Below the pieces are notes generated by a model. That model worked only from the letters and a program-made list of their open reading frames with translations. It was not told where the DNA came from and searched no databases. From the NCBI GenBank assembly GCA_024234735.1, contig JACKNV010000001.1:186001-250000 (forward strand): DNA of 64,000 nucleotides, in the 5' to 3' direction. Source of the DNA: Pseudomonadales bacterium (lineage in GTDB: Bacteria > Pseudomonadota > Gammaproteobacteria > Pseudomonadales > Halieaceae). Below, piece after piece: positions 1 through 9,032 of this stretch (the stretch's first letter is position 1; the number at the start of each line of letters is the position of its first letter). Position numbers and translations under genes: made by a program.

Positions 1-887
1 TTCGCCTCCTGGTAGATCTGGTCGATCTGCTTCTGGGTCAGGACTTTCTCATCCAGCACGCGCCTGGTGGCCAGCACCACCGGGTCCCGCTGCTTGAGTG
101 CTTCCAGGTACTTGGCTTCCCGGGGTTCGGCGCGCGCCAGGTCGGGGGTGCCCACGTCGTGCTCGCGCAGGCGCAGGGTCTTGGCCTCGACGAAGGTCGG
201 GCCCTTGCCGGCGAGGGCGTGCTTGCGCGCGGCGATGACGGTTTCGGCCACCGCGAACACGTCCTGGCCGTCGACGACTACCGCGGGCATGCCGTAGCCC
301 TGAGCCAGGCTGGAGATATCCGGCATGGGGTGCATGTCGGCAGCGGTGGAGTGGATCGCCATGCCGTTGTTTTCACAGAAAAACACGATGGGCAATTTCC
401 AGTTCATGGCGAACAACATGGCCTCGTGGGCAGCGCCCTGGCCGTAGGAGCCATCGCCGGAGGCCATCAGTACCATCTGCTCGCCCTTTTGCTTCGACGC
501 CCAGCCCCAGCCCACCACCGGGCAGAAGTGCCAGCCGATGAAACCGGAGGCGCCGTATACTTTCTGCTCCGGGAACGACCAGTGAAAGCTGGAGCGGCCG
601 CCACAGCACCCATCCACCTTGCCGGTGTGCTCTGCCAGGTAGCGGCCGATATCGGTACCGCGACCGACGTGGTAGCCCATGCCGTGGGCGCGGTGGTGGG
701 GATTGAGAATGTCATTCTCGCCCAGGAAGGTGCTGGCGCCGACGCCGGCGGCCATGGCGCCATCGCCGGGGTGATAGAAACCGAGGAGTTTGCCCTGCAT
801 GATACGGTTCATCATCATCTTGTCGAAGTGATCGGCGCGCACCAGGTTGTGGTACAGCAGCGCCATTTGCTTTTTGCCCAGAGCCAT
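1..887 (-). CDS. Thiamine-dependent dehydrogenase E1 alpha subunit (partial, 3' end outside window)
   Basis: About 295 residues are visible; the C-terminus lies beyond the left edge. E1 alpha with E1 beta decarboxylates a 2-oxo acid or acyloin on thiamine diphosphate. The translation begins MALGKKQMALLYHNLVRADH and contains a thiamine-binding motif starting GDGSYGQGAA and ending CENN about 30 residues later. The start is supported by an AGGAG box six to eight bases upstream. It faces away from the rest of the window, and any E1 beta partner would lie off the left side. It is a second E1 alpha paralogue, distinct from the one at 16.6 kb. Pyruvate, acetoin and branched-chain specificity cannot be separated from sequence alone. 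Confidence 0.85.
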   Translation of the reverse strand, partial: MALGKKQMALLYHNLVRADHFDKMMMNRIMQGKLLGFYHPGDGAMAAGVGASTFLGENDILNPHHRAHGMGYHVGRGTDIGRYLAEHTGKVDGCCGGRSSFHWSFPEQKVYGASGFIGWHFCPVVGWGWASKQKGEQMVLMASGDGSYGQGAAHEAMLFAMNWKLPIVFFCENNGMAIHSTAADMHPMPDISSLAQGYGMPAVVVDGQDVFAVAETVIAARKHALAGKGPTFVEAKTLRLREHDVGTPDLARAEPREAKYLEALKQRDPVVLATRRVLDEKVLTQKQIDQIYQEA

Positions 888-1235
888 GGGGTTTTCTCCT
901 GCAGGTTTACGCCTCGGTAGCCGATGGCGAGCGAATTATTGTTGGCGGGCCCGACTGCCCGGCCGGTACGTGCGCGCGATGCACACCGTACCCCCTGCGC
1001 ACGCCGCGCGGAAGCTCATTTGCGGACGAACCTATGTCCTTTCGGGCCACGCCTCTATAATAGTAGTGATCTAATTTGTAGGCACCGTGCCTGGATCAAT
1101 TTTTCATCGGTTGTTTCTGCCGGGAGGGCACTTACCGTTACAGGTCCTGGCAGCAGTGAGGCCGTTGCCTGTGCGTGGCCAGTCCAGCGCCCCGGGGCCT
1201 TCTATACTGGGGCGTTATCGGTGGAGGGGAGCGCA
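888..1235. other. Divergent intergenic region, 348 bp
   Basis: No convincing gene is seen. The segment separates the leftward E1 alpha gene from the rightward small ORF/oxidoreductase unit, so it should carry promoters for both. A perfect TATAAT lies at 1056-1061 on the + strand in an AT-rich patch inside GC-rich DNA, but no good -35 is found at 16-18 bp. The 21-bp-spaced TGTC repeat found at other promoters of this cluster is absent here. Confidence 0.4.
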
Positions 1236-1379
1236 ATGCGGACATCCAAGTTCATGGGCGCAATGGCGCTGGTATTGTCGGCTATTTTCGCGGGGTTCTG
1301 GACCTGGCAGGCCCCCGGCTGGCTGCGCGGCCCGCTGACACCGGCGCACCGCATCCATTCAGCTACGGCACTGAGATAA
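1236..1379 (+). CDS. Small hypothetical protein with one hydrophobic segment (47 aa)
   Basis: A 47-codon frame starts at an ATG preceded by GGAGGGG at suitable spacing. The product starts MRTSKFMGAMALVLSAIFAG: a short basic N-terminus, then a hydrophobic stretch (about residues 7-20) that could be a membrane anchor or signal sequence. The C-terminal half is short and basic. It ends 19 bases before the quinone-oxidoreductase-like gene and could be co-transcribed with it. I recognise no family. The good ribosome site and the hydrophobic segment are the only support; it may instead be part of the leader. Confidence 0.35.
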   Translation: MRTSKFMGAMALVLSAIFAGFWTWQAPGWLRGPLTPAHRIHSATALR

Positions 1380-1398
1380 CCGGAGGGAGAGTTCCAGG

Positions 1399-2424
1399 AT
1401 GAAACAGGTATGGATAACTGAAAAAGGCGCTCCGCACACCTTGCAGGTTCGGGAAGCTCCCGAGCCCCGGGCGGGCGCCGGGCAAGTACGCATCCGGGTA
1501 GCGTTTGCGGGCATCAATTTTGCCGATATCCAGGCGCGCATGGGGCAGTACCCCGATGCCCCACCGATTCCGTGCGTGGTCGGCTACGAGGTCTCGGGGG
1601 TCGTCGACCAGGTCGGCGAGGGCGTCAGCGGGTTCACTGAGGGCGACCGGGTGCTCACCTTTACGCCCTTCGGTGGCTACAGCGAGGCGGTGGTGGTCGA
1701 CGCCGCCTGGGTGCACAAGGTGCCCGAGGGGATATCGCTGGAAGCCGCCGCAGCACTGCCGGTCAATTACGCAACCGCCTGGACCATGTTGATTCGCCTG
1801 GGGGCATTGCGCCCCGGGGAAACCGTACTCGTCCACTCGGCGGGCGGCGGGGTGGGCCTGGCGGCATTGCAGATTTGCCAGTGGCGGGGGGCCACTGCCA
1901 TCGGTACTGCCAGTGCCGGCAAGCACGCCCGTCTGCGGGAGCTCGGTTATTCCCATTGCATCGACTACCGCAGCCAGGACTTCGAAAAGGAGACCCTGAG
2001 CATTACCGGCGGCCGGGGTGTGGACGTGGTACTGGACCCCCAGGGAGGCAACTCCTTTCGCAAGAGCTACCGCTGTCTCGCGCCGCTGGGGCGCCTGTTC
2101 ATGTTTGGCGTGGCCGACACCGTGCAGGGCGAGCGCATGCAGCCACTTGCCCTGCTGCGGGCACTGGTCACCACGCCGGTGTTTCACCCGCTCGCCCTGC
2201 TGAACGGCAACCGGGGCGTATTCGGCACCAATATGGGCAAGCTGTTCGACCAGTTGGACCGCCTGAAGCCGGATATGGACGAGATCGTACGGCTGCTGGG
2301 GGAGGGAGTCCTGCAGCCCGTGGTCGACCGGGTGTTTCCTTTCGAGCAGGCACCCGCCGCCCACCGATACATCCAGGAGCGCAGGAACTTTGGCAAAATA
2401 CTGCTCACTGCCGCCGGGGGTTGA
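1399..2424 (+). CDS. Quinone oxidoreductase / VAT-1-like zinc-independent MDR protein
   Basis: 341 residues, the usual length for the medium-chain dehydrogenase/reductase quinone-oxidoreductase branch, which reduces quinones or enones with NADPH. An N-terminal GroES-like domain (MKQVWITEKGAPHTLQVREA...) contains the INFADIQARMG segment typical of VAT-1-like proteins. It is followed by a Rossmann domain with the nucleotide-binding AGGGVG motif at about residues 148-153. No zinc-ligand cysteines are present. A GGAGGG box lies upstream of the ATG. The gene's 3' end overlaps the lipoprotein gene by 35 bp. The physiological substrate is unknown. Confidence 0.85.
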   Translation: MKQVWITEKGAPHTLQVREAPEPRAGAGQVRIRVAFAGINFADIQARMGQYPDAPPIPCVVGYEVSGVVDQVGEGVSGFTEGDRVLTFTPFGGYSEAVVVDAAWVHKVPEGISLEAAAALPVNYATAWTMLIRLGALRPGETVLVHSAGGGVGLAALQICQWRGATAIGTASAGKHARLRELGYSHCIDYRSQDFEKETLSITGGRGVDVVLDPQGGNSFRKSYRCLAPLGRLFMFGVADTVQGERMQPLALLRALVTTPVFHPLALLNGNRGVFGTNMGKLFDQLDRLKPDMDEIVRLLGEGVLQPVVDRVFPFEQAPAAHRYIQERRNFGKILLTAAGG

Positions 2425-2875
2425 TGGCAGGCTGCTTGCGCTCGGCATGTGCCTGCTGCTGGCCGGCTGCGGCGACCCGATCGGCACCAGCTGCCGGTTC
2501 CAGGGCAGCGGCTTCACCGCCAGTGACAACTGTCGCCACCGCTGTCTGGAACACCGCCGGATCGTCTGTCCGGACGGTCGGGCGATCAGGCCGCAGATAT
2601 GCTCCGGCCGGCGCCAGTGCGCACCCGGTTCCTGCCCCGGCGGGCAGGTTTGTTATCATGTCGACGCCCCGTTCGAACTGGAGAGTTACTGTGTGCCGGC
2701 GGATATCTGCGGCAGCCAGCCCGCAGGCGTGCTGAAGCGCTGGGAGCAGGCGTCGCTGGCAACCTCCCGCGAGACCCTCGCCGAATGGCAGGCGAAGAAA
2801 CAACAGCGCGGTCAACTGACGCCAACGGCACCCGCACAGGCATTGCCAGTGGACCCCAAACCCGAAACACGATAG
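2390..2875 (+). CDS. Cysteine-rich putative lipoprotein of unknown function
   Basis: 161 codons from a TTG start that overlaps the end of the preceding gene; an AGGAG box lies about 12 bases upstream. A hydrophobic stretch ends in LLLAGCGD (about residues 22-29), a lipobox that predicts signal peptidase II cleavage and lipidation of the Cys. The mature part has about ten cysteines between residues 30 and 115, suggesting a small disulfide-bonded domain, then a Pro/Ala-rich tail. The ATG at 2447 would leave too short a signal peptide, so the TTG start is preferred. No family is recognised. The overlap before and 11-bp gap after suggest co-expression with its neighbours. Confidence 0.6.
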   Translation: MAKYCSLPPGVDGRLLALGMCLLLAGCGDPIGTSCRFQGSGFTASDNCRHRCLEHRRIVCPDGRAIRPQICSGRRQCAPGSCPGGQVCYHVDAPFELESYCVPADICGSQPAGVLKRWEQASLATSRETLAEWQAKKQQRGQLTPTAPAQALPVDPKPETR

Positions 2876-2886
2876 CGAGCCCGAGC

Positions 2887-4095
2887 ATGCGCCAACCGTC
2901 CGCCCTTTTTTTAGTGCTCTTGTCCCTGGCGCTGCTGCTGCCGGGGACGCCGGGCGCCAGTGCCGCCGACCCCGATACTTTCGGGGTGTTGTATACGGTA
3001 TTCATGAAACCCGAAACCGAATCCGCGGTGGTCAAGATCCGCCTGAGCCGCAACGCGGACATGGTGGACTGGCTGAAACTGCGCGCCGATCCCGGGCGCT
3101 ACAGCCACTTCACCGGCACCGGTGAAGTGGTCGTGCAGGACGACGAGGTGCGCTGGACACCGCCCGCCGAGGATGCCTGGCTGCAGTACCGGGTAAAACT
3201 CACCAGCAAGCGTAGCAACGGGCAGTACGACGGCATGGTGACGCCGCAGTGGGCGTTGTTTCGCGCCGACGACCTGGTGCCGCCGTTCCATTCCAGCTTC
3301 CAGGATTTCACCCGGGCCAGTGTCAAGCTCCAGTTCAGGCTCCCCGAGGGCTGGTCGGTGGAGACCCGTTATCCGCGCTACACCAGCGGCCGCTTCAAGG
3401 TGGATGACCCGCGGCGCAGTTTTGACCGCCCCACGGGCTGGCTGGTCATGGGCGAGATCGGCAGCCGTCGCACCAGGATCGGCTCCAGCAGAGTGACAGT
3501 AGCCGCGCCGGTGGGGCAGGGCGTGCACTACCTCGACATCCTCGCTTTCCTGCGCTGGACCGTACCCTACGTCCAGGAGGTGTTCCCCGCCTTTCCCGAG
3601 CGCCTGCTGTTGGTGAGCGGCGGCGACCCCCTGTGGCGCGGCGCCCTGTCCGCTCCGGGTTCGCTGTACGTGCACAGCGACCGGCCGATGATCAGTGGCA
3701 ACGGCACCAGCACCTTCATCCACGAGCTGATCCATGTCGCCATGCGCGCCCGCAGTGGTCCCGGCGCCGACTGGATCGTCGAGGGTCTGGCGGAATACTA
3801 TTCCCTGGAGATTCTGCGCCGCTCCGGCGCGATCAGTGAAACGCGCTATGAAAAGGCCCAGCACGAACTCGCCGAGTGGGGCAAAGAAGCCCCCCGTCTC
3901 GACGTGGCGCGCGCCAGCGGCCCGGTCACCGCGCGGGCAGTGGGCGTGCTGCGGGACATCGACCGCGAGATTCGCCGCAACAGCGGCGGCGCCCACAGCC
4001 TGGACGACGTGGCCCGCGCCCTGGCCGCCGACGAGGGGCCAGTGACCGTGCCGCGGTTCGAGGAACTGGTGGCGCAGATGAGTGCCGCTCCATGA
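2887..4095 (+). CDS. Secreted HExxH (gluzincin-like) metallopeptidase-like protein
   Basis: 402 residues from the ATG, chosen because it begins a clear signal peptide (MRQPSALFLVLLSLALLLPG, cleavage near ASA-A). The frame stays open further upstream, but that part looks non-coding. Residues 279-283 are HELIH, a zinc-binding HExxH motif, and 16 residues later comes VEGLAEYYS with a candidate third ligand Glu299. This spacing and context resemble M1/M61-type gluzincins. The N-terminal half is beta-rich by eye, also like M61 proteins. It follows the lipoprotein gene by 11 bp, so an envelope role is likely. The substrate is unknown, and a non-peptidase role is possible. Confidence 0.65.
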   Translation: MRQPSALFLVLLSLALLLPGTPGASAADPDTFGVLYTVFMKPETESAVVKIRLSRNADMVDWLKLRADPGRYSHFTGTGEVVVQDDEVRWTPPAEDAWLQYRVKLTSKRSNGQYDGMVTPQWALFRADDLVPPFHSSFQDFTRASVKLQFRLPEGWSVETRYPRYTSGRFKVDDPRRSFDRPTGWLVMGEIGSRRTRIGSSRVTVAAPVGQGVHYLDILAFLRWTVPYVQEVFPAFPERLLLVSGGDPLWRGALSAPGSLYVHSDRPMISGNGTSTFIHELIHVAMRARSGPGADWIVEGLAEYYSLEILRRSGAISETRYEKAQHELAEWGKEAPRLDVARASGPVTARAVGVLRDIDREIRRNSGGAHSLDDVARALAADEGPVTVPRFEELVAQMSAAP

Positions 4096-4105
4096 GAAGG
4101 TGATG

Positions 4106-5941
4106 TCAGGGGTTGAACCAGATGGGTGAGCTGTAGGCCCGCTCCTGGATGGTGGCGGGGCGCTTGGTATCCCTCCAGTCGATGCCCAGGGCGATGCTGT
4201 CCAGCAGCGAGTAGCGCGGCGTGGGAATCTGCAGCACGCGGGCGTAGTAAAAGGCATCCTGGGCGGGATCGAAGTCGGGGTCTTCCCAGAACGCGGTCAA
4301 TTGCTCGGCGCCGATGGTGTTGCTGTACTCCCCTGTCTCCAGGTTGACCGTGTTACCCACTTTCTCGGACCCGTCCCGGCGCCCGTCCGACAGGGCCACG
4401 TCGTAGATCTTCTCCTGCGCCTCGCCGCTGCTGTCGACCCAGCCCTTGACGATCTGGATGCGGTCCAGGTTGCCCTCGATGGGATCCCTGGCGGCGGCCA
4501 CCAGGAATCCGGGCGCCCTGCTGCCGTCCGGGGTGAGGTCACCGCCCATGGGCACGCCCTTCTTATAACCCACCTCGGCTATGTTGCCGGATCCGGCATC
4601 ACGGCTGCTGAAGTCAAAGCCACCGAAGAAACGCAAGGTAATGCGCGGGCCGGTAGAGGCGTAGACCTCACGGCGCTGGAAAGCAGCCACCAGCGATTCA
4701 CGGGTGTTTTCCTCGGCCCATACACCCGCCAGACCCGCGGCGCCCATGTCCCAGCCTTTTGACGTGCCCAGCCCGGTGGGGTGCTGGCGCAGCTCCGGTT
4801 TGGAGTCGTGCTGGCCCTTGCCGGCAAAGTTGTCCTCCTCGACGGCGCTGATACCGGTATGCGAATCGGTACTGCCGATCATGCCGAACTTGTAGGGGTT
4901 GACGCCGAACTGTTTCCTGAACTCCAGGCCCCGCTCGAGGCCGGAGCGCACGTAGTCGCCCTCCGTCGGGTCCGGGGTGCCGCCGTCGGCGGTGAGCACG
5001 AAGGGGTAGGTTTCAAAATCCGCGTATTCGTCGGTGGGGGAGAACATGGGGTGCGCCTCCGAGTCGCCCTTGATCTGGGTGACCTCGATCACCTGCTCCC
5101 ACTGCATGCGCCGCCTGGCGTAATCCGCGTCCACCGGTTCGTCGTTATAGCGCACCAGGGGGAACATTTGTCCCAGGGAAATGTTGGAATTGTGGGGGAT
5201 GGCCACGAAGTCCATGCCCAGTTTGTCCGAGGTCTCGGTCAGCCAGGCCCACAGGTCCTCCTCGTTCTCGCTTTCCAACTGACTGTAGGGCTGCAAGCGT
5301 TGCGCAGCTTTGGCGTCCTGTGGGGTGAAGACCACCCGGTGCATATTGCCGCCGCCCCGGGGCATGGCGCTCCATTCCCAGCCGATCAGGGTGGTGAACT
5401 GGCCGGGTTGGTTGTAGCTGTCGGCCACCTCCGTGTAGGCATCCCAGGCGGCCTTGCGTTTGTCGCCGCCGTGCAGGTCATTGAACAGGTCGGTGCCGGT
5501 CACGCCCTGTTTGGTAGGTTCCCCCGAGCCCGCGCGCACGAACATCTTGTAAACCTTGAGCAGTTCCTCTTCGGTCTGCCCGGGTGCCATCTCGCGGATG
5601 ATCTGGCCGGTCCTGGTCTCGTTCAGCACCGGGTCATCGGAGAACAGTCTTGGCATGGCACCCAGCAATTCCGCATGATCGGAGATCACCAGGAAATCCA
5701 GCGGCGTGTGCAGCTGCCAACGCGTACCTGTGGTGGGGTTGATGACCGGCAATCCCTGGGCGAAACGGTAAGCCGTATCCCAGTCGGCGGTTGGCGTGCC
5801 GAACAGGTAGACGTCGAAGGAGTTGCCGGTATGCATGTGGGTATCGCCCCAGTAAACCCGGGTTTCCCTGGCGCTCACGCCGTTCGCTACCAGACCGAGC
5901 AAGGCCAGCGGTACGAGTAATCGTTTGAAGTTACTGATCAT
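4106..5941 (-). CDS. DUF3604 family exported protein
   Basis: 611 residues from the ATG at 5941, selected because it has an AGGAG box 11 bases upstream and opens a signal peptide (MISNFKRLLVPLALLGLVAN, cleavage near VSA-R). The mature start RVYWGDTHMHTGNSFDVYLF carries a His-x-His PHP-like metal-binding signature. IGSTDSHTG in the second half supplies further Asp/His ligands. These features define DUF3604, a family of putative metal-dependent hydrolases common in marine gammaproteobacteria whose function has not been established. It is convergent with the preceding peptidase gene, with 10 bp between stops. No partner is obvious. Confidence 0.85.
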   Translation of the reverse strand: MISNFKRLLVPLALLGLVANGVSARETRVYWGDTHMHTGNSFDVYLFGTPTADWDTAYRFAQGLPVINPTTGTRWQLHTPLDFLVISDHAELLGAMPRLFSDDPVLNETRTGQIIREMAPGQTEEELLKVYKMFVRAGSGEPTKQGVTGTDLFNDLHGGDKRKAAWDAYTEVADSYNQPGQFTTLIGWEWSAMPRGGGNMHRVVFTPQDAKAAQRLQPYSQLESENEEDLWAWLTETSDKLGMDFVAIPHNSNISLGQMFPLVRYNDEPVDADYARRRMQWEQVIEVTQIKGDSEAHPMFSPTDEYADFETYPFVLTADGGTPDPTEGDYVRSGLERGLEFRKQFGVNPYKFGMIGSTDSHTGISAVEEDNFAGKGQHDSKPELRQHPTGLGTSKGWDMGAAGLAGVWAEENTRESLVAAFQRREVYASTGPRITLRFFGGFDFSSRDAGSGNIAEVGYKKGVPMGGDLTPDGSRAPGFLVAAARDPIEGNLDRIQIVKGWVDSSGEAQEKIYDVALSDGRRDGSEKVGNTVNLETGEYSNTIGAEQLTAFWEDPDFDPAQDAFYYARVLQIPTPRYSLLDSIALGIDWRDTKRPATIQERAYSSPIWFNP

Positions 5942-6062
5942 GTGCGAGTGCTCCTGCATGTGACGATTGCATACATGTAGCCATCCAATATCGGATAGCC
6001 ATTTACCTCTTCTACCGACTTGACAGGGTGCCACCGCCGGCGCGATTCATGAAACACTAGTC

Positions 6063-7433
6063 TTACTCCGGCACCAGGGCCTGCCGGTATTCGTCATAGA
6101 CCTCATCCAGGCACAGCTTGAGGTCGTGCAGGTGGGGCAGTGCGCGGCGCCCGGAAATCAGGCCGACGAACAGGGTGCCGGCGTAGCTGTACACCGTGAC
6201 ATTGAGGGCGGTCATGGGCGCCACACCGGAAACCGGGTAGAGCGCCTCGAGCCTGGCACCCTTGAAATAGCGGGTCTCCCTGGGTCCTGGAACATTGGAG
6301 ACGATAAGGTTCAACGGCGGCGGCATGGTGCCGGCCAGGTGCAGCGACTGGCCCAGGGCCGCGAGTCCCGCGGCAGAGAAACTGTAGGCCTGCGTGGCGG
6401 CGGCCGGCACACCGGCGTAGAGGTCTCTGGCGCTCTGCACCGATTCGTGAATCGCTCGCAGGCGCTCTTTCGGCCCCTGTCCGGCCTCGCCCAGTTTGAC
6501 CTGCAGGCTGGTCACGTAGTTGCCCTCGGCCACCTCGCCCGCGGGACGCAGGTTGACGGGGACAGCGGCCACCAGGGGCTTTTCCGGATATTGTCCCTGC
6601 TCACCCAGATAGCGTCGCAACGCAGCGTCGCATATTGCCAATACCACGTCGTTGAGGGTGGCGCCGCGAGATCGGCCCATGGCCTTGAGCTCGTCGACCG
6701 GGTAGGCGGCGAAGTCCAGGTTCCGGGAGGCAGTGAGTTCGGCGTTGAAGGGCGTTTGCGGTCCTGAAAGGGGCAGGGCGATCGCGCGGTTGCCGTCGAT
6801 GAAACGCCGCTTGAGAATCCGTCCCACTATCCGGGGTATGCCTTCGCCCAGGTCCCTGCTGGTTCTGGCCAGCCCGACAGGAGCCTGCAGTGCGTCCAAC
6901 CAGGGTCGTTCGGTTTGCCGGCCGCGCCTGCGGGGCCGCGCCCAGATGGGTGGGGTATTGGCATCGGGAGTCGACCCGGTAGATTCCGCCATCCACTTGG
7001 AGAAGGTTGCCCCGTCGCAGATGGCGTGGTGAATCTTGATGTAGAAGGCAAAGCGCCGGCTCTCCAGTCCCTCGATGAGGTGGAATTCCCACAGGGGCCG
7101 ATCGCGGTCTATGAGGTGGCCCTGCAGACGAGCCACCACGTTGCGCAACTGCGCCTCTGTACCCGGGTGGGGTAACACCGTGTGCCGCAAGTGATAATCG
7201 ATGTCGAAGGCATCATCCTCGACCAGCTCGGGCCGGGCGCCGACGCTTTTTTTCAGTCGCAGGTTGAAGGGTGAGCCCGGCGGGTACTCCCGCAGACCCG
7301 CCATCAGCTGCTGCAGCCAGGCCGACCCCTTGCCCCGGGGCAACTGATAAATCTGCAGCCCTGCCACGTGGGCAGGAATCTCGGGGGTTTCAACCCAGAG
7401 AAAGAGGGAATCGATGATGCTGAGTTTGGTCAC
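6063..7433 (-). CDS. Wax ester synthase / diacylglycerol acyltransferase (WS/DGAT), copy 1
   Basis: 456 residues, the normal bacterial WS/DGAT length. These enzymes esterify fatty alcohols or diacylglycerol with acyl-CoA to make storage wax ester or triacylglycerol. The catalytic HHxxxDG motif is HHAICDG at 135-141, and the second conserved motif appears as NDVVLAICD near residue 260. The start is GTG, overlapping the stop of the upstream copy by four bases (GTGA), so the two are translationally coupled. It is the last gene of a leftward run that probably begins at the DUF3237 gene. Confidence 0.9.
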   Translation of the reverse strand: MTKLSIIDSLFLWVETPEIPAHVAGLQIYQLPRGKGSAWLQQLMAGLREYPPGSPFNLRLKKSVGARPELVEDDAFDIDYHLRHTVLPHPGTEAQLRNVVARLQGHLIDRDRPLWEFHLIEGLESRRFAFYIKIHHAICDGATFSKWMAESTGSTPDANTPPIWARPRRRGRQTERPWLDALQAPVGLARTSRDLGEGIPRIVGRILKRRFIDGNRAIALPLSGPQTPFNAELTASRNLDFAAYPVDELKAMGRSRGATLNDVVLAICDAALRRYLGEQGQYPEKPLVAAVPVNLRPAGEVAEGNYVTSLQVKLGEAGQGPKERLRAIHESVQSARDLYAGVPAAATQAYSFSAAGLAALGQSLHLAGTMPPPLNLIVSNVPGPRETRYFKGARLEALYPVSGVAPMTALNVTVYSYAGTLFVGLISGRRALPHLHDLKLCLDEVYDEYRQALVPE

Positions 7434-8953
7434 TGCGATGACCTCCGTTTCCGGGATTTACCGGCAGGGCGCGCCGGGGCAGCAGTCTTTTTGTTGCGCG
7501 GCGCCTTTTTCGCGGTGGGTTTCGCCTGGTCGGTCGTGTCTCGCTTCGCCAGCGGCCGTGTCGCCGTTTTCAGCTCCTCGAAGGACACGCGCAGGCACTC
7601 GGTGTAGCAGGCAGGGTCGGGCATGATGACGCGGTCGGACAACGGTGCGATAACCAGTTTTCCATCGTAACTGGTGACTGCATGGCTGATCGCCAGGTTG
7701 TCGACAATGATCGCCATGCCGGTGAACAGCGCCAGCCGCGCGCCGCAGAAGTAAAGCGGCTTCTGGGGCCCGGGTACGTTGGTGACGATCATGTTGTGGC
7801 TTTCGCGGTACTGTCTCCCAGGGCCGGCGTTGGCCGCGATCACCTTGCCCGCCAACAGCAGGGTGGGGGCGGGCAGCCCCTCCTGCATCTCCATCATGTC
7901 CCGCGCGCCGAGCGCATTGAGTTCCTTGACGTGCTGCATCTCTGTGCTGACCGCTGCCAGCCGCGCGATGGGGTCGGTCGCTGTGGTTTTCAGGGATGTT
8001 CGCGTTAGCACGACCTTGTTGCCACCGGTGCCGCTTTCCTCGCTGCTGCGAACGTTGACCGGGACCAGGGAGGTCAGCGACGACTCGGGGGCCTCGTTCT
8101 TGTCCACCAGGTAGCGGAACATGGCGCCGCCGCAGACCGTGAGCACCACGTCGTTGACGGTGGCGCCGGGCACCGCATTCTTGATGGACCTGATATCCTC
8201 CAGGTCGAATATCGCCGCGTCCCACACGCGGTTGGGCGAGATCGCCTGGTTGAAGCGGGTATGGGGCGCCAGTCCCTGGGGTGTCTCGTTGTCGCTGCCG
8301 GTGTGATTGATGCTCCGCTGTAACCTGTGTAACACCGCGCGCCCTGTTTTGAAACTACGCCAGGTATTGTTGCGCATTGCCCGGGTCAGCAGTGCCAGCG
8401 GGCGAGGCTCCGGCTCGGGGCGCCACCTGACCTGACGCCGCTCGGCGGCAGGGTAGGGTTCGAGGTCATGCAACCCCATGGTCATTTCCGCGGCGGCCAC
8501 GCCATCGATCGCCACGTGGTGAACCTTGAGCATGACCGCGAAGGAGCCGGGCGGCAGAAAGTCAATTTTGTTCAGCCCCTCTATGACATACATTTCCCAG
8601 ACCGGACGGTTCATGTCCAGCGGTCGGGAGTGCAATCTGGACGCCTGGATACACAACTGGCGCCAGTCACCCGGCTGGGGCAGGGCGATGTGGCGCACGT
8701 GGAATTCCAGATCAAAATCCGGGTCATTGATCCAATAGGGATAATCGAGATCGAATGGCACCTCCACCAGCCGCTGGCGGAAAAAAGGTGCCCGGCTCAG
8801 GCGTTGCTGCACATGGTCGAGGATCGCCTTGAAGCGCAGCGGTCTACCTTTCACCTCTGACTGGTCATAGAAGTACAGCACCGAAAGGTGCTGGTGGCGG
8901 CTCTGTTTGTCCGTGTAGAGGAACAGGGCATCTCCGCCCGTTATCTGTCGCAT
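7430..8953 (-). CDS. Wax ester synthase / diacylglycerol acyltransferase (WS/DGAT), copy 2
   Basis: 507 residues, longer than its neighbour because of a Lys/Arg/Ala-rich C-terminal tail of about 40 residues (AKRDTTDQAKPTAKKAPRNK...), perhaps for membrane or lipid-droplet contact. The active-site motif HHVAIDG lies at 145-151 and NDVVLTVCG is the second conserved motif. A GGAGGAG box precedes the ATG. It reads straight into the second WS/DGAT and is preceded by the SDR gene at a 79-bp gap. The copies are clearly diverged rather than a recent duplication and may differ in acceptor preference. Confidence 0.9.
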   Translation of the reverse strand: MRQITGGDALFLYTDKQSRHQHLSVLYFYDQSEVKGRPLRFKAILDHVQQRLSRAPFFRQRLVEVPFDLDYPYWINDPDFDLEFHVRHIALPQPGDWRQLCIQASRLHSRPLDMNRPVWEMYVIEGLNKIDFLPPGSFAVMLKVHHVAIDGVAAAEMTMGLHDLEPYPAAERRQVRWRPEPEPRPLALLTRAMRNNTWRSFKTGRAVLHRLQRSINHTGSDNETPQGLAPHTRFNQAISPNRVWDAAIFDLEDIRSIKNAVPGATVNDVVLTVCGGAMFRYLVDKNEAPESSLTSLVPVNVRSSEESGTGGNKVVLTRTSLKTTATDPIARLAAVSTEMQHVKELNALGARDMMEMQEGLPAPTLLLAGKVIAANAGPGRQYRESHNMIVTNVPGPQKPLYFCGARLALFTGMAIIVDNLAISHAVTSYDGKLVIAPLSDRVIMPDPACYTECLRVSFEELKTATRPLAKRDTTDQAKPTAKKAPRNKKTAAPARPAGKSRKRRSSQ

Positions 8954-9032
8954 AGATCTCCTCCGGCGATGGTGCAGGGGGTTGTGGTAGTGACACTGCG
9001 CGGAATGTGCCGTGCGATGCCAAGTGCCTCGA

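Noticed and set aside
1056..1061. TATAAT as a strong promoter for the oxidoreductase unit
   Set aside because: No -35 at the right spacing, so it is kept only as a note in the intergenic entry.
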